Assembly: GCA_001931905.2 (NCBI GenBank)
Contig: MSJI02000787.1
Coordinates: 1 to 40,735 of the forward strand
Direction: 5' to 3'
DNA from: Cladosporium sp. IMV 00045
Lineage: Eukaryota > Ascomycota > Dothideomycetes > Cladosporiales > Cladosporiaceae
DNA: 40,735 bases
Positions 31,367-39,567 of this stretch are shown here, in pieces; positions within the stretch are counted from its first letter, which is position 1; each line of letters opens with the position of its first letter. The notes under the pieces were generated by a model that worked only from the letters and a program-made list of their open reading frames with translations, did no database searches and was not told the origin of the DNA. A program made the translations under genes and the position numbers.

Positions 31367-32087
31367 TGTGTTGATGTAACGAATTGTTCTTCATGATGAT
31401 AGCCGGGCAGTCGGTACGGTATATATACGTTCCATCGAGCATCTGCCCTAAGCTCAGGCGACCAACGTGTTCCGCCAAGGTGAAGAAGTTCATCTATCGT
31501 GGACAACTTTGTTTGGTATGAAGATGCGGTCTCGAGCTCGGGGGATCTGTCGTTTCATTGTAAAACGTCCGTGCCAATTTTACCGCAATAACCGTTGCGT
31601 CGGTACCAAGAATTAGGTTACACTACTCCATACTACATCAAGTGCGCCTAGATACTTTAATCCTTCAAAGTCCTAACCGAGGTGCTTCGGTCCTTCTTTG
31701 CTCTGCCTTGGTGAAATTAAAGAAGTAATGAAGAGTGGGTATGTCCATCTCACGTTCTTGACCTTTTCACATACACTGGCTGCAATGTGCTGTGAGCGTC
31801 TACCAACCGAAGCGATGTTTTGATCACGTTCCTCACAGTCGCTACCCTTGACATGATGCTGCATTGCCTTAGTAAGATGTTCCACTCCCCTCCGATGTCA
31901 CGCATTCTGCCATTTTAGCCCCGCCATCTGTCGCCCACATCCCGCTCCCTTCAAGGTTGCTTAGCCTTGCGGTAGGATGTAGATCAGCGTTAATCCTACC
32001 ACTCGGGTAACTCCTCCGATCTGTCTTTTGAACTGTAAAATCAAAAGACCCATATCAAATCCATAAGCGACGTCAAGCGAGCAACGA
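31367..32087. other. GH43 promoter and 3' flank of the CCCH gene
   Basis: No gene is seen. TATATATA at 31420-31427 is the likely TATA box of the arabinanase. The remainder is ordinary sequence. Confidence 0.45.
31420..31427 (-). promoter_or_regulatory. Candidate TATA box of the GH43 gene
   Basis: TATATATA lies 54 bp before the arabinanase ATG on the minus strand, implying a short leader of some 20-25 bases. Motif match only. Confidence 0.5.
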
Positions 32088-33851
32088 CTACTCAAGGTCG
32101 CTATCAAGGTTCAGCTTCGCGCCCGCCCTTCCTGCCAAATCGTCATCGTCGCTGTCGGCGGTGTTCATCGATTTGTCCTCGGACAGACCGCGGGTCACGC
32201 CGAACACATTCTTCATTACGTTGAAGCCGTTTGACGAAAACCTTGCGGGGGTGGTTTGGTCTTCTTGTGAAGAGGGAGGCGAAGAAGTGGGCTCATCCGT
32301 CACAGGGCCGTTGACGGCCTCTCCTCCTCCTGCTTTGTTCGCCGGCCAGCTGCCCGGGACGAACTCCTTGAAGTCGAGCTGAACGTAATGTACCGGGCCG
32401 GGAAGTTTGCAGAAAACCTTCCCACCGCGATATTTGCAGTCTGGTTTTTGGCAAACGTGCCCGTTCAGACACGACAAGTTTCGGCAATTGTTCCTACGTG
32501 GGCATGGCGTAGACGCAGCCACGGACCGAAGGTAGCTCCGTAAGCCTTCGTCGATCGACGCGTGGTCGAACGGACAGGTCGTGCCTTCGACACATTCCCC
32601 TAAGAGGTGATACTTATTGCAGAGTTTGCGATGAGCGATACGTTGAGCGAATCGCTGGCGATCTTCGTTTGATGCCGGCGGCATGAACATGTCAATGCGC
32701 TCAGCTTTAGCGTTGACGGCGACATGGCCGGGTGGGATATTCTCCGAGTGAGGTAGTAATGCAGAGAAATTGATCTCTGGCTGAGAGGGTTGCGACAAAG
32801 CCGCTGGCCCGGTAGGAACATTGCCACGCATGAAATCACTGTCGTTGGACGTAGCAAATTTTGTATCAGGAGCATTGCGCCACGATGCGGCATCGACACT
32901 AGGCGACTGGCTGTGTGAAGCAGCTGATCCGTTCATGTTGACTGGTTTGACGTGCGAAAAAGTGCAATTCTTGCCGTGCTTGCAGAGGCCCTTTTGGAAG
33001 AAATGACAAGGGTTTCCTTCTGGTGCACGAGTTTCAAGACTGGGAGGGACCTTGTTTGTAGCCTGTGTAGCTTTAAAGCCCGGTGCATGGTTGCTAGAAG
33101 GATCAAGAGGCGTAGTGCGGAAAACGCCTGGAAAGTCCTCGAACCGCATGCCCAGCTTGCCGAACTCTTGATGCGTGGCATAATTTTTAACGAGAGTGAT
33201 TTTCTCTCGGTTGTTTCTATGCGGGATGAGTTCGTTGATGTAGCCCACGTCGTGACAGCCGGCAAAGTAGATGTGTCGACATTGTGTGTTGTCGACAAAT
33301 TGCCGGAACAGAGCGCGAATTTTGGAGTCAGCATTCTCCTTCAGCTCTCCAGCGTCCACAAAATCGAAGAGCTCGTTCGCACGAGTAAAGTTGGCAGCGA
33401 AGGCGGCGAGGGACCGCTTCTCAGGTCCGCATACTTTGAGCCTGCTAAGTGCCTTGGATAGACCCACGAGGTTGGTATAGACTCGTACCATGATGCGACA
33501 GTCTTCCAGACCGCGAGTACGCAAGCTGGCAAGAACGGCTTTATTGAGTAAGTGTGCAGCTCTCTGGCCTCCCTCCGCTCCGCTGCTGACAAGGTCGTCG
33601 TCGAATATGTATCCATCACCGTCCACCAGGACCAACACGAACGGATTGCGTTCTTGTCCTCGAGCCATCTGCTTGTACCGTTCCCGAGAGTCTCTCTCCT
33701 CCTCGTAGTCGCTCTTCAGCCGCTTATAGTCTTCAATAAGCCTTCCATACTTCTCCAGCACCTCCGATAGTGTTCCTTGATGTTTGGCGTTCGCCGAACG
33801 GAAGTGCTGCAACTGCAAACCCGTTGCGGCTAACTCGTTATCGCCCAGCAT
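32088..33851 (-). CDS. PIN/NYN-like domain protein with several CCCH zinc fingers
   Basis: An intronless frame of 587 aa. Residues about 25-65 are a charged coiled coil (LSEVLEKYGRLIEDYKRLKSDYEEERD). Residues about 70-245 form a domain that starts FVLVLVDGDGYIFDDDL and later has HIYFAGCHDVGYINEL; the Asp-rich start and the late Cys-His-Asp segment recall NYN/PIN-type nucleases. Zinc fingers follow: C282-x7-C-x5-C-x3-H300, C411-x8-C-x5-C-x3-H430, and a third C450-x5-C-x4-C-x3-H465, with further Cys (467, 472, 481) and H488. Such fingers usually bind RNA, so an RNA-binding and perhaps RNA-cutting protein is a fair inference, though nuclease activity is unproven. The linker has Ser/Pro-rich low complexity and the tail is acidic. 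The ATG at 33849-33851 is the only good start. Confidence 0.85.
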   Translation of the reverse strand: MLGDNELAATGLQLQHFRSANAKHQGTLSEVLEKYGRLIEDYKRLKSDYEEERDSRERYKQMARGQERNPFVLVLVDGDGYIFDDDLVSSGAEGGQRAAHLLNKAVLASLRTRGLEDCRIMVRVYTNLVGLSKALSRLKVCGPEKRSLAAFAANFTRANELFDFVDAGELKENADSKIRALFRQFVDNTQCRHIYFAGCHDVGYINELIPHRNNREKITLVKNYATHQEFGKLGMRFEDFPGVFRTTPLDPSSNHAPGFKATQATNKVPPSLETRAPEGNPCHFFQKGLCKHGKNCTFSHVKPVNMNGSAASHSQSPSVDAASWRNAPDTKFATSNDSDFMRGNVPTGPAALSQPSQPEINFSALLPHSENIPPGHVAVNAKAERIDMFMPPASNEDRQRFAQRIAHRKLCNKYHLLGECVEGTTCPFDHASIDEGLRSYLRSVAASTPCPRRNNCRNLSCLNGHVCQKPDCKYRGGKVFCKLPGPVHYVQLDFKEFVPGSWPANKAGGGEAVNGPVTDEPTSSPPSSQEDQTTPARFSSNGFNVMKNVFGVTRGLSEDKSMNTADSDDDDLAGRAGAKLNLDSDLE

Positions 33852-34539
33852 CGTTGTAGGGATCCCAAATCAAAACGCTGGCCTTGGAGCGTAGGATAAG
33901 AAGCTCCGTGTCGTCTCTAAGGTTGAGATAGAAAGAAGCGCTGACACAAAGTAAGCCTAAATAGCCATGTTAGAGCTTCAGCTCAGCGCAATTCCGGATC
34001 TTGAAGGTGGTCCGAAGGTCTCAGGTGTGAATGCAGCAGCTCCGTAAGACAGGTTGGACAGAGCTGACATCTGCGTTTCAATGCCCACGATCAGCTAGCA
34101 AGACACATGAGTTGGAACATCCAGAAGTTTTGTGAAACGCAACTGGACAGTCGCCGGAGAAGAACTGTACAGGACGAGATTGCTGAGCGTAAGCTGCTTC
34201 GTTTGTGCGTTGTCGCCTGTGATACCATTCGCCTGTTGTGGCTTGCTGCTTGCTGCCCAGAATTCTTTTCGGGCGCTAGCCTCTCTCGCATAGCTGTTCT
34301 CCAGACCTCTCCATCCTTGCATTGATTGCCTCTTTACTATTCAGATCATCGCATTTCAGATGAATACGTCCTTACGATATGTTAAGGAAGTGACTGTCCC
34401 TTCTTCGCCTCATCACACGATGTTCAAGTTAAGTTTCTTAGACTAGCACGATCCGATGGAACCTGAGGATACAGGTTGACAGGGTCTTTCTGAACCGTTG
34501 AACATCATGGGGTAAATTCAGCTAGGCAAAGCAAATATA
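33852..34539. other. Promoter of the CCCH gene, transposon flank
   Basis: No gene is seen. Composition is ordinary up to the TA dinucleotide at 34538-34539 that borders the transposon. Confidence 0.4.
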
Positions 34540-34735
34540 CAATCATCTGCAAAATGTCTGGTGCAGGTGGTCAATGCGAGGCTTAGCCGGCTTTCCAGCT
34601 TTATATGGGGATCCTCATACAAACGTGGAAACCAGCACTAGCATCACACTTTTGACCTCGTTGTCGACCCCTAAATAAGACCTTGTCGTCAAATTTGCAG
34701 TGGTATAGGCATTTAAAGGTGTTATTAGCTATTTG
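34540..34735 (+). repeat. Left terminal inverted repeat
   Basis: This arm pairs with 37691-37871 in reverse complement. The block from 34582 to 34636 differs from its partner at one base (A versus G at 34602). Outer parts match with a few transitions and a five-base insertion (about 34577-34581). The inner part, ending AGGTGTTATTAGCTATTTGC, matches again after a region with small gaps. It starts CAATCATCTGC next to TA. Confidence 0.9.
34589..34633. repeat. 45-bp imperfect palindrome in the left inverted repeat
   Basis: The arms GGCTTTCCAGC and CGTGGAAACC flank an almost perfect dyad centred on GGATCC (34609-34614), with TATGGGGATCC facing its complement GGATCCTCATA. The same palindrome recurs at 37783-37827. 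It could be a transposase-binding site or form a hairpin. Confidence 0.75.
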
Positions 34736-34755
34736 CTAGTATTATTGCTGGTCCC

Positions 34756-35750
34756 ATGGCTCGCCTAGCGCCTTATATTACTATATAGATATAGTACCTA
34801 CTCGAAGAAGGCTACTCTCAATCGGCTATCGCTCGCCAGCTCCTATTATATAGGAACACTATCCGAAGGATAGATCGCAATCTCAATCTATTTAATAGCC
34901 CTTACGTACCGATAGGAGGCGTTATTAAAGGACGGCCGCGCGCGCTTATACTAGCCTAAGAGGATATACCTACTCCTACTCCTATACTAGTACTAGCTAC
35001 TAATATAGCTAGTTTATCCTCGCTTATCTTAATAACCGACCGACGGCATACCTCGACGAGGTGGCCCTAGCTATCTACGACTAATTCGAAGTTTATCTAT
35101 ATAAGACTACCGTAGGCCGTATCCTTAAGAAGCGTAGTTAGTCTCGAAAGGTATTAAAACGACGAGCGCTTAAAGCTAATACTACGCTCCGAGCGATGTT
35201 TATAACGAAGATAGCCTAGTATCTAGTAGATAGGCTAGTGTTCTTAGATAAGAGTGCATCTAACGAGCGAATAGGATATAGGAAGCGTAGGTAGTCGCCT
35301 ATAGGAGTCGATTATACTAATTTAGTAATAATAAAGTGGTATATACGGTAGAGCATCCTACTAGCCCTTATAATCGACGGCTATTTACTAGAGCCCTTAA
35401 TCCTACAGGCCGGCATTAACTAAGCGGTATTTAATTAGTTTATCGCTAATCGTATACTACCGTACCTCGATATAGGTATAGTAATCGTGCTAGATAATAC
35501 CTCTATCTATTACGACCTATCGTTAAGAGCGATAGTCGAAGCAGCTAGCTACTAACTGCTATATCTACTACTATATTCGCCGGATTTGAACCCAATCGAA
35601 TAGACGTTTAATATACTAAAGGCGTAGATAAAAAGCAATATAGTAATGGTAGTAGTCTTCGGGAATTTTAGCGTATTTCTATCGTACGCTACGTAGGAGG
35701 TAATAGGTAATATTCGAGGTTATTATCGTGAGAGCGGATATAGGTTTTAA
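34756..35750 (+). pseudogene. Tc1/mariner-type DD34E transposase, RIP-inactivated
   Basis: The decayed frame begins near ATGGCTCGCCTAGCG and shows a helix-turn-helix part (GYSQSAIARQLL, NTIRRIDRNL), then the DDE_3 core. The catalytic acids are still readable in one frame: first Asp at 35247-35249 (LDKSASNER), second Asp at 35493-35495 (IVLDN) and Glu at 35598-35600 (YSPDLNPIE), with 34 residues between the last two, the Tc1 spacing. Stops TAG/TAA interrupt it, including one directly after the Glu codon. The ATG frame and the catalytic frame differ, so a frameshift or a lost intron lies between about 34960 and 35240. The terminal TAA at 35748-35750 ends a plausible C-terminus. It cannot make an active enzyme. 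Confidence 0.88.
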
Positions 35751-36105
35751 GGCCCCAAATTCGACTAAGTCAATTATTCAAAAGTTGATATTGCGATTAC
35801 CTAATTAGGATTAGTAGGGTGCGAAAACACGGAAATAACACGCTAAAACCTAGGGCCGAGCGGGCCGGCCGCTTCCGGAGCGAAATTACGGAGATTATAG
35901 GATATTATTATTATTACTTTTAAAGTAGGTAATTACTACGTAACTAGTATTATAGATTTTCAAGGTATTATTTAATAAGCATAAAGAGCAAAGCGAGCGC
36001 TTTTTAATAGTTTAAACCGCGATAGAAACGGAGTAATAATGCGTGCGTAGTAATATTACGAAGTAAGCCATAGAAATACTAAATTCCTAGCTAAATTCCT
36101 AGTAT
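35751..36105. other. Spacer between the two transposon genes
   Basis: This 355-bp stretch separates the two convergent dead genes and shows no frame. About 35755-35880 keeps several CA and TG dinucleotides and a GC-rich run (GGGCCGAGCGGGCCGGCCGC), unlike the flanking RIP-mutated DNA. Confidence 0.5.
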
Positions 36106-37689
36106 CTAGCCTCGAGTAGCTACTCGCTCGCTTATAAAGCTATTAATACATCGCTTTATCCTTAACCGATACCCTTCTATTAACCCCTTTTTACGCTATT
36201 TAGCTTTCGTTAAAGTAGTAATATCTTATAGGGTATAGTCCTTAGCGATAAATAGGTCCTTTAGGCGGTCTAAATCGGCTAGGCGGTTGCGCTAATCGAC
36301 CTTCAAAGCGCACTAGGCGAAGTAATCTAGTACTAGCTAGTCCAGAGCAGTTTAAGAGCTATCTAATCGAATATACTCCTACGGAGGGCTCTAGCGGCCT
36401 TACTACTATAATATAAACGACGAGGAGTCGTAGCCGAAGAAGAACTAAGGCGTAACGGTAATATGCTAGCCTTAGAGACCTCCTATTAGTGCTAGTAGCC
36501 GCTCGTAGGCTAAATTGACCTCTCCTATACTACCTATTCGACGATAATCGTGCTTATAGCGGTACTCCTTTACCTCCCTTACGTTCCTTATTATTGCGAA
36601 GGTCCTAATCGACGGCCGATTAAGATCACCTACGCTAGCCTAGATATCCTAGTTCTAGGCCACGATGACATCTGGATAAAGAGGATAATAGTACTTAAGG
36701 GGGTCCGTTAGTACTACGATAAAGTATAGCTTCGAATAGTTTAAATAGGAGCGATTACTATATACCTATCGCGAGCGTAGTTTAAACGACGAGTTACTTC
36801 GAGATGCCTATTTAGCGATAATCTGAGGTACCTCCTATAGTTAGCGGTTCGTAGTACTAGCACGACCTCGTTACGAAGGCTCCGGAGCCTATATAGGAGC
36901 CTATATAGGAGCCTATATAGGAGTCTATATAGGAGTCTATATAGGAGCATCTTAAATAGGCGTAGTAGCCTTACTAGTAGTAGCCTCTAGAGCCTCTAGA
37001 GCCTATTTAATGACCTCGCAATGGATAGTAAGGCTAATAGCGATGCCGCGATAGCTATCCTTTACTAAATCAACGAGAACCTTACTAATAAGAGTCTCCT
37101 AGTCGCTTCGTATTATACGCGGGCTTAAATCGGTATAATACCTATCCTTTAACCTATAGGCATACTAGTCTATTATAACCTCACTTCTTACGACTTCCTA
37201 ATAGCCCTTAATTTGATCCTTCTACTAATCTATTATAAATAGGAGGGCTAAATCATATTCTTAGCTATTAACCTACTACGTCTTTACGCTATTAATCGTG
37301 CGACCGCTACGGCTACTACTACCCTTTAGCCTCACTTCGAGTTTATACTTTAAGACCCTAATAGGCTTCGGCTCCTACTCCTACTCCTACTCCTACTCCG
37401 GTTAGTTATCGCTAATAAAGAGAGGGGATTGCGTACGAGGTAGTAACGAAGGCGGATAGGCGATTAGGGACGTCGTAAATAGAGGCGAGTATAGCGGTAT
37501 CGATAAGACTGCCTTAACGGGAGGCATCGTGCACGGCATTAACGTCGATAGCGGCTCTGGATTAGGAGGTGTAGGCGGCAATAAGGTGACCTTCCGCCTC
37601 TTCGTAGTAGGTACTAGCGTTAGTAATGCCTCCTACGCCTCCTATAGCCTCTATGAGGGCCGTGAGGCTCGCTTAGCGCTGGACCTCAT
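36106..37689 (-). pseudogene. Second transposon-borne gene of unknown function, RIP-inactivated
   Basis: A minus-strand frame of 528 codons starts at ATG 37687-37689, just inside the right inverted repeat, and keeps one frame to TAG at 36106-36108 without a net indel. More than 40 stops interrupt it; all I read are TAG or TAA and none is TGA, as expected when RIP hits CAG, CAA or TGG. So it was a protein gene transcribed towards the transposase. The N-terminal third is Pro/Thr-rich, then comes a Gln/Glu-type repeat, a region with PIRVLKYKLEVRLKGSSSRS, a 4-residue repeat (Ala/Thr-Pro-Ile-stop) from a 12-bp minisatellite, and a C-terminal helical part (NRLADLDRLKDLFIAKDYTL). I do not recognise the family. 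The end could lie further on if the last TAG is also RIP-made. Confidence 0.7.
36884..36943. repeat. 12-bp minisatellite, five units
   Basis: Five tandem copies of GGAGCCTATATA (the last two GGAGTCTATATA) lie inside the second transposon gene. On the minus strand each unit encodes four residues ending in a RIP-type stop (TAG, likely from CAG), so the original protein probably had a short Pro-Ile-Gln-type repeat. Confidence 0.85.
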
Positions 37690-37690
37690 T

Positions 37691-37871
37691 GCAAATAGCT
37701 AATAACACCTTCAAATGCCTATACTACTACTGGATTGACGACAGGGTCCTGTTTGGGGCGACGACGAGGTGATGCTATAGCTGGTTTCCACGTTTGTATG
37801 AGGATCCCCATACAAAGCTGGAAAGCCGGCTAAGCATTAACCACCTGCACCACACATTTTGCAGACGGTTA
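37691..37871 (-). repeat. Right terminal inverted repeat
   Basis: This is the partner of 34540-34735. Read on the minus strand it starts TAACCGTCTGC, which differs from the left end only by C/T and G/A changes. TA follows directly outside. It is about 15 bases shorter than the left arm because of small gaps. Confidence 0.9.
37783..37827. repeat. 45-bp imperfect palindrome in the right inverted repeat
   Basis: This is the right-hand copy of the palindrome at 34589-34633, centred on GGATCC at 37802-37807. The arms GGTTTCCACG and GCTGGAAAGCC mirror each other with one offset base. Confidence 0.75.
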
Positions 37872-38139
37872 TAAACATAAGGTGCCATACATGTAGACAA
37901 ATGAACACCAGAAATTTGGTGTCTTTGCTAGTAATAACGAAAAGTATCAGCCTATTAATTCTCAACTGCCCAACCAATCATCCGATATGCATGATTAAAT
38001 CTCATAAACATCGCCAGTAACTTTTCCGAGATCCCTTAACAATCTTACCAGCCCCAACCCACCGGATCCGACCTGTATCATACCAGCATCACACGCGAAC
38101 AAAAATCAGCCATCAAACCATTCATACCATCTGCTCTCA

Positions 38140-39567
38140 TCAACCCCTCGGCTGCCCATTCCCAGCATCCCTCGTCCCCCTGTTCGCCCTCTGCAACAAC
38201 GTCGAGCGACTCTCCTGATCATTCACACAATCATAATCGACCTCCCGCAAACTGTACTGGGAACCAAACAAATGGCCCTTCTGGGCCTTATTATTAACAA
38301 AAATCAACTGCTTCTGCATTTCCAAATGCTTCTCATCGCCCGCGCGACACTTGGAGCAGAAAGTCAAATCGCTGCTCGGAGCCACACCGCGCGCATCCCG
38401 CTTGTACAAGCGCAGCACGCCCAGAACGGCCACGAAATCCAGCTCGTTGGCGAAGTGCTCCGTCGTCGCGGCGTAGGCGTGCACGTCCCAGTCGTACGCC
38501 GGGTTGCCGAATGTGTACACGCGCAAGTGGGTGCGCATGGCGCCGCGGGTGTCGGCGCCGCCGGCGGTCCAGAGTTCGTCGAGCGCGAGGCGGAGCAAGA
38601 GGCAGCCTTGCGAGTGTGCGATCATGATGATGTCGCGCTTGGAAGTTCTGGAGTCAGCGAGGGCGGCGCGCAGCTCGACTGCCAACTGGCGTTGGGCGGC
38701 TTTGCTGCTTTCCGTGCGGTGGATGAGGAGGGGTGCTACGTCGGGTTGGCGCTCGCCGCCGCATTCCACCAGATCCCAGAGAATGCCATCGCTGCGGTTG
38801 TAGATGCCGCGGAGGCGGGTGGCGCGGGTTTGGGCTTCTTCCGTGCTGGTGGAGGCGGCGTCGCGGTCGAAGAAGAAGTCGCGGATTTTGTTCACTGCGA
38901 GGCGATTCCAGTAGAATTCTCCGGCGATGCCGTTGACGAAGAGCCAGGTTTCGGGCTGCTGGACCGGGTCGTCTTTGCGCTTGAAGGCGGTGGTGGTCCA
39001 GGCGGTTTCGTGGGTGTCGGAGTCAAGGGTCGTGTTCATGCGAAAGTCTTGTTCGTTCTGGTCGTTGAGTCGGAGAATTTCGATGATCGACTTGAGGAAA
39101 CGCTGGACCTGGCTGGTGACGGCGTGGACGTTCATGGTTTTGGTGAGGTCAAGCTCGTTGTAATCGTTCCACTGCTCAGCGCCGGGGATCGGTGTGCCAT
39201 CTGGAGATTCTGCTCGGACGAAGCGCTTCAACGGCTCCAGGATGTCGAGGAAGAAGTAGGCGGGAACCCACCATTTGTTGCGATATTCAACCAGAAGCTC
39301 TTTCGTCGCTGGGTTGTCGAGGATTTGATTCCAAATGACGTGGATGGGTCCAAGGTAGCCGAGCATGGCGCCCAAGATTGTCCTTGTGATTATCGAAACG
39401 AACGTAAGGATGGCCCTCTGAGTGCCTTTGATGAATGCATTCTGGGCGACCTCAAGGACGTTGTCGTTTCCGAAGGCGTCAAGAGCGGCACTTATGGTTC
39501 CTTTGGTGAAGCTGCGAGCTGCCCAGAATGGAGCCGCGAGGATGTTGAATATGGGATTGTCTGACAT
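38140..39567 (-). CDS. Alpha/beta-hydrolase-like protein (lipase/serine-esterase type), hypothetical
   Basis: An intronless frame of 475 aa starting MSDNPIFNILAAPFW. The N-terminal 110 residues hold amphipathic and hydrophobic helices (AILTFVSIITRTILGAMLGYLG), suggesting membrane contact. A hydrolase-like core follows: WLFVNGIAGE (about 208-217), resembling the first strand and oxyanion loop of lipases, and IIMIAHSQGC (313-322), a nucleophile elbow of the A-H-S-Q-G type with S319. Later VYTFGNPAYDWDVH and HFANELDFVAVLG supply plausible Asp and His partners. This pattern occurs in uncharacterised fungal proteins of the DUF676/PGAP1-like kind; substrate unknown. A 430-codon frame on the opposite strand covers the same region and is taken as a shadow. 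The stop lies about 270 bp from the transposon. Confidence 0.75.
   Translation of the reverse strand: MSDNPIFNILAAPFWAARSFTKGTISAALDAFGNDNVLEVAQNAFIKGTQRAILTFVSIITRTILGAMLGYLGPIHVIWNQILDNPATKELLVEYRNKWWVPAYFFLDILEPLKRFVRAESPDGTPIPGAEQWNDYNELDLTKTMNVHAVTSQVQRFLKSIIEILRLNDQNEQDFRMNTTLDSDTHETAWTTTAFKRKDDPVQQPETWLFVNGIAGEFYWNRLAVNKIRDFFFDRDAASTSTEEAQTRATRLRGIYNRSDGILWDLVECGGERQPDVAPLLIHRTESSKAAQRQLAVELRAALADSRTSKRDIIMIAHSQGCLLLRLALDELWTAGGADTRGAMRTHLRVYTFGNPAYDWDVHAYAATTEHFANELDFVAVLGVLRLYKRDARGVAPSSDLTFCSKCRAGDEKHLEMQKQLIFVNNKAQKGHLFGSQYSLREVDYDCVNDQESRSTLLQRANRGTRDAGNGQPRG

Larger units (their letters stand above)
34540..37871. mobile_element. RIP-mutated Tc1/mariner-type DNA transposon with long inverted repeats and two dead genes
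   Basis: The element is bounded by inverted repeats and by TA on both sides (34538-34539 and 37872-37873), the duplication made by Tc1/mariner transposases. It is 3332 bp, long for this superfamily. The plus-strand left half carries a decayed DDE transposase; the minus-strand right half carries a second decayed frame. Between them lies about 350 bp without a reading frame. The interior is poor in CA and TG and rich in TA, while CG is kept; stop codons are TAG and TAA. This is the mark of RIP, which turns CpA into TpA in duplicated fungal DNA. The inverted repeats are far less affected. CTCCTA runs at 34965-34985 and 37372-37399 are minor simple repeats. Confidence 0.92.

Noticed and set aside
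36741..36950. Leu-Tyr-Arg-Leu repeat protein on the minus strand
   Set aside because: It is the 12-bp minisatellite read in the wrong frame inside the RIP-damaged transposon gene.
38272..39564. 430-codon plus-strand frame antisense to the hydrolase-like gene
   Set aside because: It is almost exactly opposite the minus-strand frame, is Gly/Val/Glu-rich and has no motif, whereas the minus strand has a lipase-type AHSQG elbow and a proper ATG.
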